A stretch of 64,000 nt of DNA, taken from NCBI GenBank assembly GCA_963737425.1, contig CAVTSX010000008.1, positions 682,001 to 746,000 of the forward strand, given 5' to 3'. The notes beneath the pieces are model-generated. The model saw only the letters and a list, made by a program, of their open reading frames with translations, was not told where the DNA came from and did no database searches. Both the position numbers and the translations under genes were made by a program. This document shows, piece after piece, positions 26,272 to 35,491 of this stretch (the stretch's first letter is position 1; each line of letters begins with the position of its first letter). Source of the DNA: DASXRA01 sp963737425 (GTDB lineage Bacteria; Actinomycetota; Actinomycetes; Mycobacteriales; Jatrophihabitantaceae).

Positions 26272-27495
26272 GTGACGATGGTGATCGGCGTGGTCGGGCC
26301 GCGTGATCTGGTCGGCCCGGCCTGCGACGCATTCGCGGAGTTCAGCGAGGCAATGCCCCATCCGGTGCCCTACGAGCACGAAGACGAAACGACCAAGGTG
26401 ACACGAGAGTCGGCCGACGCCGTCGACGGCTGGCTGTTCACCGGCGTGGTGCCCTATCAGATCGCGTCCTCGGCGGGCCTACTCGGGCAGCCCGCTCGCT
26501 TCGTCAACTACACCGGCGCGACATTGCTGCGCACCCTCGTCGGACTACTCCGCGACGGCCATGACATCTCCCGGCTGAGCGTCGACACACTCGACGAGGC
26601 GGACGTGCAGGAGACGCTGAAGGAGGCGGGCCTGCCCACCGAGCAGGTGTACGTCCTGCCCTACGCGCCGGGGCTCCGTTCGCGAGACCTGATCCGCTTT
26701 CACGAGGAAGCGCGCGCCGACCTCGACACCTTGGTGGCAATCAGCTGCGTGCGGTCGGTGTACGAGGTGCTGCGCGAGACCATGGCGTCGGTCCGGCTGG
26801 CGCCGTCGATCCATTCGATCCGTGAGGCATTGCGTGTGGTGATGATGGATGTGGTCCGGCGGGAATTGGGCGACGCGCAGGTCGTGCTCGGGCTCGTCGA
26901 GCTTGACCACGACGAGCCCTCGCTGGCCGCCGAGCTGACGATGCTCGGCGGAAGCGTGAAGCCGGACGGTGTCGGCCGCTACACGCTGGTCAGCACGCGC
27001 GGCCCGCTCGAGCAGTACACCGGCTCGTTCACCCGTTTCCCGCTCGTCGACGCTCTTGGCGACAAGCAGTCGATCGTGCGGGTCGGCTTCGGCGTCGGCC
27101 GGTCGGCCGCCGAGGCCGAGGCACTGGCGACGGAGGCGCTCAAGCGGGCTCGGTCGAGCGGCGACAAGGCGGCCGCCGTCTGCCTGCGAAACGGCGGGGG
27201 CATGCTCCTCGAAGGCGCGCAGCCGGAGAAGCTCGCCAGCGGCGGCGACATCCGGATGATCGCGCGGCGCACGGGTATGTCGAGCGGCACGTTGCTGCGC
27301 CTACGCACGCTGGTATCGGCGAACGAAGACGAACCCGTGACGACCCGCGACGTCGCCGAGGGGCTCGACGTGCAGTTGCGCACCGCCCGGCGGATGCTGA
27401 GCCGCCTGGAAACTGCGGGCGTTGCGGAGGTGGTCGGCACGCGCGCACTGTCGTCCAGCGGCCGCCCTCTCGTGCTGTACCGCCTTCACCTCTGA
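26272..27495 (+). CDS. Transcriptional regulator with GGDEF/GTP-cyclohydrolase-III-like domain
   Basis: The 407-residue protein starts at GTG 26272, nine bases after CGGAG. The N-terminal part (residues 1-195, IGVVGPRDLVGPACDA) resembles no named sensor I can place. Residues about 200-310 contain DKQSIVRVGFGVGRSAAEAE then ALATEALKRA, the beta-alpha pattern of GGDEF or GTP-cyclohydrolase-III-type nucleotide domains, without a GGDEF motif. The C-terminus (330-407) holds two helix-turn-helix-like segments, MIARRTGMSSGTLLRL and TTRDVAEGLDVQLRTARRML. It probably controls the divergent esterase/aminotransferase promoters. Its 3' end overlaps the convergent amidohydrolase gene by 10 bases. Confidence 0.7.
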   Translation: MTMVIGVVGPRDLVGPACDAFAEFSEAMPHPVPYEHEDETTKVTRESADAVDGWLFTGVVPYQIASSAGLLGQPARFVNYTGATLLRTLVGLLRDGHDISRLSVDTLDEADVQETLKEAGLPTEQVYVLPYAPGLRSRDLIRFHEEARADLDTLVAISCVRSVYEVLRETMASVRLAPSIHSIREALRVVMMDVVRRELGDAQVVLGLVELDHDEPSLAAELTMLGGSVKPDGVGRYTLVSTRGPLEQYTGSFTRFPLVDALGDKQSIVRVGFGVGRSAAEAEALATEALKRARSSGDKAAAVCLRNGGGMLLEGAQPEKLASGGDIRMIARRTGMSSGTLLRLRTLVSANEDEPVTTRDVAEGLDVQLRTARRMLSRLETAGVAEVVGTRALSSSGRPLVLYRLHL

Positions 27496-28235
27496 GCGGT
27501 TGTCACGTGGTCGCGCAGCCCGAAGAGGTCCGCCGCGTTTCGCCACATCATCGCGTCGAGGACGTCCTGGCTCAGACGAGCCGCGTGGACCGCGCCGAGC
27601 GCGACGGCTGGATCGATCAACGTGGAGTCAGTGCCGAACAGCAGGCGGTCGGCCGGCACGCGCTCGGCGACCCAGGCGACCCGTCCGCGTTCCGCGACCG
27701 AGTACGACGGTTCGAGGTAGAGCCGATCCGTGCGGCGCACCGCTTCAGCGCTGAGCTCCCAGGCCGGGCCGCCCATGTGGCCGGCGATTGCGCGCAGGCC
27801 GTCGATCGCCGCACAGGCATCGGCGAGATCGAGAATGTCCGGGCCCCACGTGTGCATCAGCACGGGCAGGTCTCGTTCGGCCGCCAGACGCAGCATGCGA
27901 TGCATCTCGGCGCCGGCGATGGGCCGGCCCGAATAGTGCGTGTGCAGCTTGACGCCGACGAATCGTCCACCGGGCAGGTGGCGGTCCAGGTCCCGCTCGG
28001 ACGTGGCGGCGTCGTTCGGATCGAGCACCAGGTAACCGAGCAGGCGCGGGTGTTCGGCCAGCACCGTTGCCAGGGCCGCGTTGCCGCGCACTGCGTCCGA
28101 CACGACGGCCTCGGCCGCAGACACGATCGAGACGTCGATGCCGTAGCGATCCATCAACTCCAGATTGGTGTCGGCGCTCGCGACGTCCATCGCGAAGAAC
28201 CAAGGGCCCCAGTGGGCGTGCACGTCGATGATCAT
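27486..28235 (-). CDS. Amidohydrolase-fold metal-dependent hydrolase (amidohydrolase_2)
   Basis: The 249-residue TIM-barrel protein starts MIIDVHAHWGPW with the metal-binding HxH. KLHTHYSG and VLMHTWG follow, then the histidine in AIAGHMGG and the terminal aspartate in LLFGTDS, so the metal site is complete. Amidohydrolase_2 members include lactonases and decarboxylases acting on sugar or aromatic acids. It is the third gene of an operon with 28232-28963 and 28972-29889 and overlaps its predecessor by four bases (ATGA). Confidence 0.87.
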   Translation of the reverse strand: MIIDVHAHWGPWFFAMDVASADTNLELMDRYGIDVSIVSAAEAVVSDAVRGNAALATVLAEHPRLLGYLVLDPNDAATSERDLDRHLPGGRFVGVKLHTHYSGRPIAGAEMHRMLRLAAERDLPVLMHTWGPDILDLADACAAIDGLRAIAGHMGGPAWELSAEAVRRTDRLYLEPSYSVAERGRVAWVAERVPADRLLFGTDSTLIDPAVALGAVHAARLSQDVLDAMMWRNAADLFGLRDHVTTAQR

Positions 28236-28963
28236 CGGATCGCCTGCAGTAATGCCCGCAGGTTGCCGCCCGCGATTCGTTGCTTGTCGTGCTGATGCAG
28301 CGGGGACGCAGCCAGACGCAACGCCGGCACCGCCGGCTCGAACCGCGGCGTGCCGGACCCGAACAGTAGCCGCTCGACCCCTACCTCGCCGCTCACCTGC
28401 TCGTAGGCATCGGGCGAGTTGAGCAGCCGGGTGGACGTGTGGAACCCGTCGTGACGCCGCGCAAGCAGAAGGAAGTCGGCCAGGTGGTAGAAGTGCGTGT
28501 CGAGAAAGACCACGCAGGCGCCGCAGTCCGCAAAGGCGCGCCACATCGTCCGGACATCGCCGGTGGTCGCGATGACGAAGCGTCCGGCCGCCGCCTCGAC
28601 GACGTGCCGCAGACCTGGTGATTCCGGCGGCGCGTCCTGCTCTGCGGGGAAGAGCCGGAGCAGCCGGATGCCCGCGCCGGCAAGGCGGTCGAGTTCGTCG
28701 GTGGCACGGAGCGTGTCGCGCAGGTCGACGACCCCGGCGGCGACGACGTCGGTGCGTCCGGCGCACGCGGCGATCGTCTCGTCGTTGCCGCGGCGGGCGT
28801 CGTGGCGGACGGCGCTCGTGCTGCATACGGCAGCCTGCGTGATGCGCTCATCGCCCAGCAGGCGCAAGACCGAGCCCAGATCCGTGCCGGCGGTCCGGCG
28901 TGGCCACGGACCGAACGTGACGTCGATGTCGAACGCGTCGACGTGGCCCTCGATTCCGGTCAC
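28232..28963 (-). CDS. Amidohydrolase_2 homologue lacking the metal ligands
   Basis: The 243-residue protein starts at GTG 28963 and parallels its neighbour along the barrel. At the N-terminus FDIDVTFGPW replaces IDVHAHWG, so both HxH histidines are gone. Near the C-terminus LLFGSGTPRF replaces LLFGTDS, so the last aspartate is gone too. Central histidines (LDTHFYHLADF) remain. It is either a pseudo-enzyme, perhaps a regulatory partner of the following gene, or a metal-independent variant. Its start is eight bases after the dehydrogenase stop and its stop overlaps the next start. Confidence 0.8.
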   Translation of the reverse strand: MTGIEGHVDAFDIDVTFGPWPRRTAGTDLGSVLRLLGDERITQAAVCSTSAVRHDARRGNDETIAACAGRTDVVAAGVVDLRDTLRATDELDRLAGAGIRLLRLFPAEQDAPPESPGLRHVVEAAAGRFVIATTGDVRTMWRAFADCGACVVFLDTHFYHLADFLLLARRHDGFHTSTRLLNSPDAYEQVSGEVGVERLLFGSGTPRFEPAVPALRLAASPLHQHDKQRIAGGNLRALLQAIR

Positions 28964-28971
28964 TGCCGAAA

Positions 28972-29889
28972 CTATACGCGGACGTCGCCGGCGTTCGCCC
29001 GGGCCGTGGCGAGAGTGTGCAGGACGCAGCGCGACGTGGCCCAGTCGACCGCGCTTGCGCCGGTGGCAAGCATCCGGCCGAACGCTTCGATCGTCTCGGC
29101 ATAGCCGAAGGGCGCGGTGGATTGGCCGTCGGGCCGGAGCACGACCTCGCGGTCGGCCGCGTCGCCGTGTACGCAAACGGCGTAGCTCTCGCTGGACGCG
29201 ACGCCGAGGATCTCGACCGTGGCGATCAGTCCGCTCGCCCAGCGCAGATCGATCTGGCCGACGTCCTCGGACGCGAGCGACAGGTAGCGACGGCGAGACC
29301 GGCGCGCGCGCACATCGACGATGTCGGTGCCGAACAGCATGACGAGCAACTCGACGCCGTGCACACCCATCGTCGTGAGCAACCCGCCACCGACGCCGGG
29401 ATCGTCCTGCCAGGCGACGCTGGGATCAGTCGACCAGCGACTGACGTCGTGGCGCACCGTGACCCGCGCCGCCAGCACGTCCGCGGCAACGATCGCCTGC
29501 CGGAAGCGCTCGAATGCCGGGGCGAACCGGAGGACCGAGCACGTCATGAACCGCTCCGCGCGCGGGCTGACAATGGCGTCGAGCCGGGCAAGCTGATCCA
29601 GCGTCACCGCCGCCGGCTTGTTCGCGAACACCGGGATGTCGCGCTCGAGCAGCGCCTGCACGAGGGGTGCCACCTGGTCGGGCCGGACGGTCACCACCGC
29701 GCCGTCCGGGCCGTCGGCGAGCAGGGCGTCGAGACTGTCGACCACCCGGGCGGGGTGCTGGTCGAGAAAGCGGGCCAGGCGGTCGCGGTCCGGCTCCCAC
29801 ACGGTGAGCTCCGCGCCGAGTAGCTCGCGCAGATGGCCAGCGTCGGAGTAGGGGTGGCTGGTCGCCAGGCCTGCGATCGCGACGCGCAC
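28972..29889 (-). CDS. Gfo/Idh/MocA-family oxidoreductase
   Basis: The 305-residue protein has an N-terminal Rossmann domain and a C-terminal alpha/beta domain. The nucleotide-binding loop is atypical, VAIAGLATSHPYSDAGHLR. The family EKP motif reads FANKPAAV, and GGGLLTTMGVHGVELLVML supplies the usual C-domain Gly-rich and His motif. Members oxidise or reduce sugars and cyclitols with NAD(P). It is the first gene of a three-gene minus-strand operon, divergent from the ABC importer. Confidence 0.87.
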   Translation of the reverse strand: MRVAIAGLATSHPYSDAGHLRELLGAELTVWEPDRDRLARFLDQHPARVVDSLDALLADGPDGAVVTVRPDQVAPLVQALLERDIPVFANKPAAVTLDQLARLDAIVSPRAERFMTCSVLRFAPAFERFRQAIVAADVLAARVTVRHDVSRWSTDPSVAWQDDPGVGGGLLTTMGVHGVELLVMLFGTDIVDVRARRSRRRYLSLASEDVGQIDLRWASGLIATVEILGVASSESYAVCVHGDAADREVVLRPDGQSTAPFGYAETIEAFGRMLATGASAVDWATSRCVLHTLATARANAGDVRV

Positions 29890-30242
29890 GACAACTTCCC
29901 CTTCGCGTCAGCCGACTCGCTTGCTGTTGCGGCTTCGGCCGAAGACGGCGTGCGATACCGGACGTGGCGTTGCCAAACGGATTCGGGCGACCAATGCGGT
30001 TACGTCCTATCGTAGCGGCGGGTCATCGCCGTTGCTGGCGCGCGACAAACGGGGGCAGAGCGGGTTGACAGGGCCAAGCCTGAGCAGGTAGACAAGCGGC
30101 ACCGAAGTTTCGGTCCTGGAAGTAATTCCGGACGTCGGCGAGATGGTGGTCCAGGTGGCGCCAATCTCCTCGAAAATCTTGTACGTCCTCATCGCGGAGG
30201 GCCCACGGAGCTCGCCGTGCCACGCACAGTGGAAGGAACACC
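29890..30242. other. Divergent regulatory spacer before the ABC importer
   Basis: The 353-base spacer between the divergent dehydrogenase and binding-protein genes holds the promoter and operator candidate listed below, and GTGGAAGGA before the binding-protein ATG. I see no gene in it. Confidence 0.6.
30065..30114 (+). promoter_or_regulatory. Promoter and LacI-like operator of the ABC importer operon
   Basis: TTGACA (30065-30070) and TAGACA (30089-30094) are 18 bases apart. Seven bases downstream is ACCGAA-GT-TTCGGT, a perfect 6+2+6 inverted repeat in the position of an initial-transcribed-region operator. Its GAA-N2-TTC core is LacI-like. No LacI gene is in the window. Confidence 0.5.
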
Positions 30243-31511
30243 ATGAAGCCAAGCAGGATCTGGCTCGCTGCGACCGGGTGTCTCGCGGCGGCGATGCTGA
30301 CCGCGTGCGGTTCCAGCCAGGGATCCGGATCGGTCAAGCCGCCGACCGATCCGGCAAGCGTCTCGGGGTCGGTGACCATGTGGACCTACCCCGTGATCAG
30401 CGACAAGACCCAGAACCAGGCGTTCTGGGACCAGCAGACGCATGCGTTCGAAGCGAAGTACCCGAAGGTGAAGGTCAAGGTCCAGATCTTCCCGTGGGCC
30501 GACCGCGACACCGCACTGCAGACCGCGATCGCGGCCGGCAAGGGCCCCGACGTCGTGTACCTGATCCCCGACCAGCTGCCCAAGTACTCTGCGAACCTGG
30601 CGCCGGTCGACGCGCTGCTTCCGGCCGCGGTGAAGGACTCCTACCTCCCCAACGTGCGTACCGCAGTGACGATGGACGGCGACATGATGGGCGTGCCGGT
30701 CCTCGTCAGCGCCCAGCCGCTGATCTGCAACAAGAAGGCGTTCGCGGCCGTCGGCAATCCGCCGTACCCCAAGACCTGGGACGACCTGCTCGCGCTCGCG
30801 CCGAAGTTCAAGAAGGCTGGCATCTACGTCACGTCCTACGACGGCAGCAGCGTGCAGACGCTCAATCTCACGTACTACCCGCTGCTGTGGCAGGCCGGTG
30901 GCCAGGTCTTCAACAGCGACGGCAAGTCCGTCGCGTTCAACAGCCAGGCCGGAGTCGACGCGCTGACATTTGCCAAGAAGCTCGCTGACGGCGGCTACAT
31001 CCCCAAGGACGAGATCACCATCGCGCCCGACAGCCTGGAGCAGACCCCGCTTGCGCAGAACAAGGTGGCGTGCACGTGGCAGAACGTCCCGACGGACGTG
31101 AGCAGCTTCTGGGGTAAGGAGAACATCGCGGTCCTGCCGTCGCTCAAGGACAAGCAGAGCATCGGCTACGGCACTGTCGGCTCGTTGGCCGTGCTGAAGA
31201 AGGCGAACAAGTCCGCGGCGTCGCTCTGGTTGAGCTGGGTTGCCCAGCAGAACGTCACGAAGGCTTATGACGTCGCGTCCGGGTTCTTCTCGCCCGATCA
31301 GAACGGCACCGGCCTGTACCCGAACGACCCGGTGCAGACCGCCCTGGAGCAGCAGGTGCCCGACACGACGGTGGGCACTCTGAACGTGAAGTCCCGCGAC
31401 ATCATGGGCGTCCTCTCACCGGAGATCCAGTCCGTGCTGCTGGGTAAGAAGGATCCGAAGAAGGCGCTGGACGACGCGGCGAAGGCGGCCGCCGCCATGA
31501 CGACGAACTGA
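30243..31511 (+). CDS. ABC sugar-importer solute-binding lipoprotein (family 1)
   Basis: The 422-residue protein has a lipoprotein signal peptide, with the lipobox in AMLTACGSSQ placing the modified Cys near residue 22. The mature part matches carbohydrate-binding cluster B proteins (SVTMWTYPVISDKTQNQAFW and GPDVVYLIPDQLPKYSA). It captures an oligosaccharide or glycoside outside the membrane for the permeases that follow. A hairpin after its stop may lower permease expression relative to the binding protein. Confidence 0.93.
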   Translation: MKPSRIWLAATGCLAAAMLTACGSSQGSGSVKPPTDPASVSGSVTMWTYPVISDKTQNQAFWDQQTHAFEAKYPKVKVKVQIFPWADRDTALQTAIAAGKGPDVVYLIPDQLPKYSANLAPVDALLPAAVKDSYLPNVRTAVTMDGDMMGVPVLVSAQPLICNKKAFAAVGNPPYPKTWDDLLALAPKFKKAGIYVTSYDGSSVQTLNLTYYPLLWQAGGQVFNSDGKSVAFNSQAGVDALTFAKKLADGGYIPKDEITIAPDSLEQTPLAQNKVACTWQNVPTDVSSFWGKENIAVLPSLKDKQSIGYGTVGSLAVLKKANKSAASLWLSWVAQQNVTKAYDVASGFFSPDQNGTGLYPNDPVQTALEQQVPDTTVGTLNVKSRDIMGVLSPEIQSVLLGKKDPKKALDDAAKAAAAMTTN

Positions 31512-31530
31512 CCGTCATGCACCGCGCGAG

Positions 31531-31554
31531 GTCCGCATGCGCCGGCGTGCGGAC
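31531..31554 (+). terminator. Attenuating hairpin between binding-protein and permease genes
   Basis: GTCCGCA and TGCGGAC close a near-perfect 24-base palindrome with a GC-rich centre, 19 bases after the binding-protein stop. Tandem CGGACCGCATGGA words follow. The position suits differential expression within the operon. Confidence 0.5.
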
Positions 31555-31617
31555 CGCGCGGACCGCATGGACCGCATGGACCATACGGCCCGGTACGGCC
31601 ACACGAGAGGCTCGACC

Positions 31618-32526
31618 ATGAGTGCCGCCACGATGACGCCACCTGCGACCCGACGCGACGCCAAGCGCCGGTCGACGCATCGCGCCTATGTCGGCCTGCT
31701 GTTCGTGCTGCCCTGCTTCCTGTTCTTCCTGGTGTTCCGGTTCGGGCCGTCACTTGCCGGCATCGGGCTCAGCTTCTTCGAATACCCGATCGGCGGGCGG
31801 CTGCACTGGAAGGGCTCCGCGAACTTCGTCCGGCTCTGGCACGACCCCACGTTCTGGTCGGCATTGCGAGTCACTGTCGTCTACACGCTGATCTCGGTAC
31901 CCACCACCACGGTCGTCGCGGTTTCCATGGCGATGATGGTGCGCGCGAAATTCCGCGGCTCGCGGCTGTTCCGTTCGATCCTCTTCCTGCCGGTGGTGAC
32001 GAGCCTGGTCGTCGCCGCAGTCATCTTCAAATGGGTCTTCTCCACCGGCGGCCCGTGGTCGACCTTGATGCATCATCTCGGTTTCTCCAGCGAATCGTGG
32101 TTGACCAACACGGCTCTGGTGCTGCCGGCACTCGCGGTCGTCTCCGTCTGGTCGCGGTTCGGCTACGCCATGTTGATCATTCTCGCCCGGCTGCAGGACG
32201 CGCCCCGCGAGTTGGAGGAAGCGGCACTCGTCGATGGTGCCGGGCCGTGGAAGCGATTCCGAATGATCCTGCTGCCGCACCTACGACCGGCCCTGTTCTT
32301 CGTCCTGGTCATCGAGACCACGGCGTCGTTCCAGGTCTTCGACCTCGTGTACGTCATGACCGGCGGCGGGCCGGTCCGCTCCAGCTACACGCTGGTGTAC
32401 GAGCTCTACGACCAGGGCTTTCAGAACTTCGACCGCGGATACGCCAGCGCGATCGGCGTGGTGCTGTTCGTCCTGACGTTGATCATCGCCCTCGCCCAGC
32501 GGCTGGTGCTGGGGAGGCAGAAGTGA
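31618..32526 (+). CDS. ABC sugar-importer permease 1 (MalF/UgpA type)
   Basis: The 302-residue protein has six membrane helices. The cytoplasmic EAA loop reads LEEAALVDGAGPWKRFRMI followed by LLPHLRP, which docks the ATPase. The ATG at 31618 follows CGAGAGG. The stop overlaps the next gene's GTG by four bases. Confidence 0.93.
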   Translation: MSAATMTPPATRRDAKRRSTHRAYVGLLFVLPCFLFFLVFRFGPSLAGIGLSFFEYPIGGRLHWKGSANFVRLWHDPTFWSALRVTVVYTLISVPTTTVVAVSMAMMVRAKFRGSRLFRSILFLPVVTSLVVAAVIFKWVFSTGGPWSTLMHHLGFSSESWLTNTALVLPALAVVSVWSRFGYAMLIILARLQDAPRELEEAALVDGAGPWKRFRMILLPHLRPALFFVLVIETTASFQVFDLVYVMTGGGPVRSSYTLVYELYDQGFQNFDRGYASAIGVVLFVLTLIIALAQRLVLGRQK

Positions 32527-33431
32527 TCGAGACGACGCTTGCCGAGCCCGCCGCCGCGCGCGCCGACGCGGTCGTCGCGCGCCGCCGCTCGCCGAAACCG
32601 CGCTACCGTGCGCTGGAGCCGACGCGCCGGGGAAAGATCATCCGCGGTGTACTGCTCGTCATCGCCAGCCTGGTGACGCTCTTTCCGTTCTACGCAATGG
32701 TTGTTCTCGCGCTGAAGCCTCCGGTCGCGGTGCGGTTTCCGTCGAGCCTGCTTCCGTCGCACCTCACCTTGCACGCATTCGGCCAGGTGGTGCAGGCACA
32801 GGACCTGCTCCGCTGGACGCTCAACACGTTCATCTACGCGACGGTCAGCGTGATCGCCGTCCTTCTTCTGGCCTCGATGGCGGGCTATGCCTTTGCCAAG
32901 AAGCGGTTTCCCGGCCGGGAACTGATGTTCTGGTCGTTTCTCTCGATGGTCATGGTGCCGTACCACATCGTGCTCGTGCCGACCTTTGCGCTCATGGCCG
33001 AGATCGGCGGCGTCGGCACCATGTGGGGTCTCATCGTGCCGACGCTGGCTAACGCGCAGGCGGTCTTCCTGATGCGGCAGTTCATCATGAGCCTGCCCGA
33101 CGAACTCTTCGAAGCCGCCCAGATCGACGGCTGCTCGGAGTGGCGCATGTACCGGGCCATCGTGCTTCCACTGTGCAAGCCGGTGATGGCCGCACTCGGC
33201 ACGTTCGTGTTCCTGTGGCACTGGAACGACTTCCTCTGGCCGCTGATCATGGGGCAGAGCAGCGATCACTGGACGCTCACCGTCGGCATCCAGTCGCTGC
33301 AGCGGCAGAACGTCCCGCTCGACGTGCTCCTGGCCGGCTCGGTCATCGCATTCCTGCCGATGTTCGTGGCCTATCTGGTCGGCCAGCGCTATTTCACCGA
33401 AGGCGTCACCATGTCCGGCATCAAGGGGTAG
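32523..33431 (+). CDS. ABC sugar-importer permease 2 (MalG/UgpE type)
   Basis: The 302-residue protein starts at GTG 32523 inside the previous stop (GTGA). Six helices are evident after a basic N-terminus. The EAA loop reads LFEAAQIDGCSEWRMYRAIV followed by LPLCKP. No ATP-binding subunit is encoded nearby, so the importer probably uses a shared MsiK-like ATPase elsewhere, as is usual for actinobacterial CUT1 systems. Confidence 0.93.
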   Translation: MIETTLAEPAAARADAVVARRRSPKPRYRALEPTRRGKIIRGVLLVIASLVTLFPFYAMVVLALKPPVAVRFPSSLLPSHLTLHAFGQVVQAQDLLRWTLNTFIYATVSVIAVLLLASMAGYAFAKKRFPGRELMFWSFLSMVMVPYHIVLVPTFALMAEIGGVGTMWGLIVPTLANAQAVFLMRQFIMSLPDELFEAAQIDGCSEWRMYRAIVLPLCKPVMAALGTFVFLWHWNDFLWPLIMGQSSDHWTLTVGIQSLQRQNVPLDVLLAGSVIAFLPMFVAYLVGQRYFTEGVTMSGIKG

Positions 33432-33434
33432 TCG

Positions 33435-34457
33435 ATGTTTCGAAACGAAGCTGAGCTCGAAGACCGTCTCACCACGCCCTCCGCCGGGCTGGTGGACGAT
33501 CTCGCGCACCACTCGGGTGATCTGGTGATCCTCGGAGCGGGCGGCAAGATGGGGCCGACCCTCTGCCGCCTTGCCCGCCGGGCTCTGGACGCTGCCGGGC
33601 GCACCGGCGACCAGGTGCTGGCGGTGTCGCGCTGGTCGAATGCCTCGGCAGCGCAACGGCTCGCCGATGCGGGCGTGACCGTCATCCCGTTCGACCTGCT
33701 CGGTGACGACGACTTCGCGCAATTGCCGGACGCGCCGGCCGTGGTGTTCATGGTCGGCGCGAAGTTCGGCACCACCCAGAGCCCCGGCCTCGCCTGGGCG
33801 GTCAATGTCGCACTGCCGGCGCGGGTGGCGGATCGCTACCGCGACGCGCGGATCACGTCGCTGTCAACGGGCAACGTGTACCCGCTCGTGCCTACCGGGT
33901 CGGGTGGTTCGACCGAAGCCGATGCCGTCGGGCCGGTCGGCGAATACGCCATGACCTGTCTGGGGCGCGAGCGGATCTTCCAGCACGCCGCGGCGGTGCG
34001 CGGGACTCAGGTTGCGCTCGTCCGGCTGAACTATGCGGTCGACCTCCGATACGGCGTGCTCGCCGACATCGGCCAGGCCGTGCTCGCCAAGGAACCCGTC
34101 GACGTCACGACGGGGGCGGTCAATGTCGTATGGCAGGGGTACGCGAACGAGGTCGTGCTTCGCACGCTTGGGCATGCGGGCACCGACCCGTTCGTGCTGA
34201 ACCTGACCGGTCCGGAAACGGCATCGGTACCGAGCCTCGCGCGCCGGTTCGCCGAGCGCTTCGACGTCGAACTCGAACTGACGGGCGAGCCGGCACCCAC
34301 TGCACTGCTCAACGACGCATCGTCGTGCCACAAGCTGTTCGGCTACCCGCAGGTGTCCCTCGCGACATTGGTGGACTGGCAGGCCGACTGGCTTTCCGCC
34401 GGCCTGCCAATCAGCGGCAAGCCGACGAAATTCGCCGTCCGCGACGGGAAGTTTTGA
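33435..34457 (+). CDS. NAD(P)-dependent epimerase/dehydratase (extended SDR-like)
   Basis: The 340-residue protein has a Rossmann head, LVILGAGGKMGPTLCRLARR. SLSTGNVYP lies where SDR enzymes have their catalytic Ser/Thr. The usual YxxxK is not obvious, although EYAMTCLGRE occupies its place with Tyr but no following Lys. The C-terminal part contains LNLTGPETASVPSLARRFAE. It is probably a nucleotide-sugar or sugar-acid modifying enzyme, but may be a degenerate SDR. It lies three bases after the permease and is in the same operon. Confidence 0.75.
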   Translation: MFRNEAELEDRLTTPSAGLVDDLAHHSGDLVILGAGGKMGPTLCRLARRALDAAGRTGDQVLAVSRWSNASAAQRLADAGVTVIPFDLLGDDDFAQLPDAPAVVFMVGAKFGTTQSPGLAWAVNVALPARVADRYRDARITSLSTGNVYPLVPTGSGGSTEADAVGPVGEYAMTCLGRERIFQHAAAVRGTQVALVRLNYAVDLRYGVLADIGQAVLAKEPVDVTTGAVNVVWQGYANEVVLRTLGHAGTDPFVLNLTGPETASVPSLARRFAERFDVELELTGEPAPTALLNDASSCHKLFGYPQVSLATLVDWQADWLSAGLPISGKPTKFAVRDGKF

Positions 34458-35491
34458 TGCACGCAGACGTGCGGGCGCTGCTACTTGCCGGCGCGGTGAT
34501 CCCGGCGCACCCGCTGGCGCTGACCGAGCAACGGCGGCTGGACGAGCGGCGCCAGCGCGCGCTGACCCGCTACTACCTCGCCGCCGGAGTCGGCGGGATC
34601 GCCGTGGCGGTCCATACCACGCAGTTCGAGTTGCGCAAGCCGTCGGTCGGCCTGCTGCGGCCGGTGCTCGAATGCGCGGTCCGGACGATCGACGCCGAGG
34701 CGGGCCGTCCGGTCGTGCGGATCGCGGGCGCCTGCGGGCCGGTCGCCCAGGCTGTGGCCGAGGCGGAGCTCGCCGCGTCGCTCGGGTATCACGCCGCGCT
34801 GTTGAGCCCTGCTGTACCCAATGCGACGGAGTCTGACCTCCTCGACCGGGCGAAGGCAGTGGGCGAGGTGTTGCCGGTTGTCGGCTTCTACCTGCAGACC
34901 GCGGTCGGCGGGCCGGTCCTGTCACTCGACTTCTGGCGCCGCTTCGTCGAGATCCCCACAGTCGTCGCGGTGAAGGTCGCGCCGTTCGACCGCTACCGCA
35001 CCCTCGACGTCGCGCGGGCGATTGGCGAGTCCGGTCGCGGCGAGCACATCGCCCTCTACACCGGCAATGACGACGCGATCATCACGGACCTGCTTGCCGA
35101 ATACCGGTTCGGCAACACGACGGTCCGCACGGCGGGCGGCCTGCTCGGCCAGTGGGCGGTCTGGACCCGGCGGGCCGTGGAGCTGTACGCCGACGTCAAG
35201 CGCGCGCAGGCCGGTGACCCGCAGGCGCTTTCTCGTCTCGTGCGGCGCACTCCCGAACTCACCGACGCGAACGCCGCGGTGTTCGACGCCGCGAACGGCT
35301 TTGCCGGCTGTATCGCCGGTGTGCACGAGGTGCTCAGACGTCAGGGCCTGCTCGAGGGCATCTGGTGCCTGAATCCGGACGAGGAACTCTCTGCGGGCCA
35401 GGCCGACGAGCTGACCCGGGTGACGAACGCGTACCCCTGGTTGCTCGATGACGAATTCGTCGCCGAACATCTCGATGACTGGCTGCGCTGA
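34457..35491 (+). CDS. DapA-family lyase, second copy in locus
   Basis: The 344-residue protein starts at ATG 34457 in a TGATG overlap. The TIM-barrel head reads LLLAGAVIPAHPLALTEQRR. The Schiff-base lysine is in TVVAVKVAPFDRYRT. The GTTGE equivalent is VAVHTTQFELRKP. It is only distantly similar to 22947-23918, so the two probably act on different intermediates. Family reactions include 2-keto-3-deoxy-sugar-acid aldol cleavage and dehydration. Confidence 0.83.
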   Translation: MHADVRALLLAGAVIPAHPLALTEQRRLDERRQRALTRYYLAAGVGGIAVAVHTTQFELRKPSVGLLRPVLECAVRTIDAEAGRPVVRIAGACGPVAQAVAEAELAASLGYHAALLSPAVPNATESDLLDRAKAVGEVLPVVGFYLQTAVGGPVLSLDFWRRFVEIPTVVAVKVAPFDRYRTLDVARAIGESGRGEHIALYTGNDDAIITDLLAEYRFGNTTVRTAGGLLGQWAVWTRRAVELYADVKRAQAGDPQALSRLVRRTPELTDANAAVFDAANGFAGCIAGVHEVLRRQGLLEGIWCLNPDEELSAGQADELTRVTNAYPWLLDDEFVAEHLDDWLR

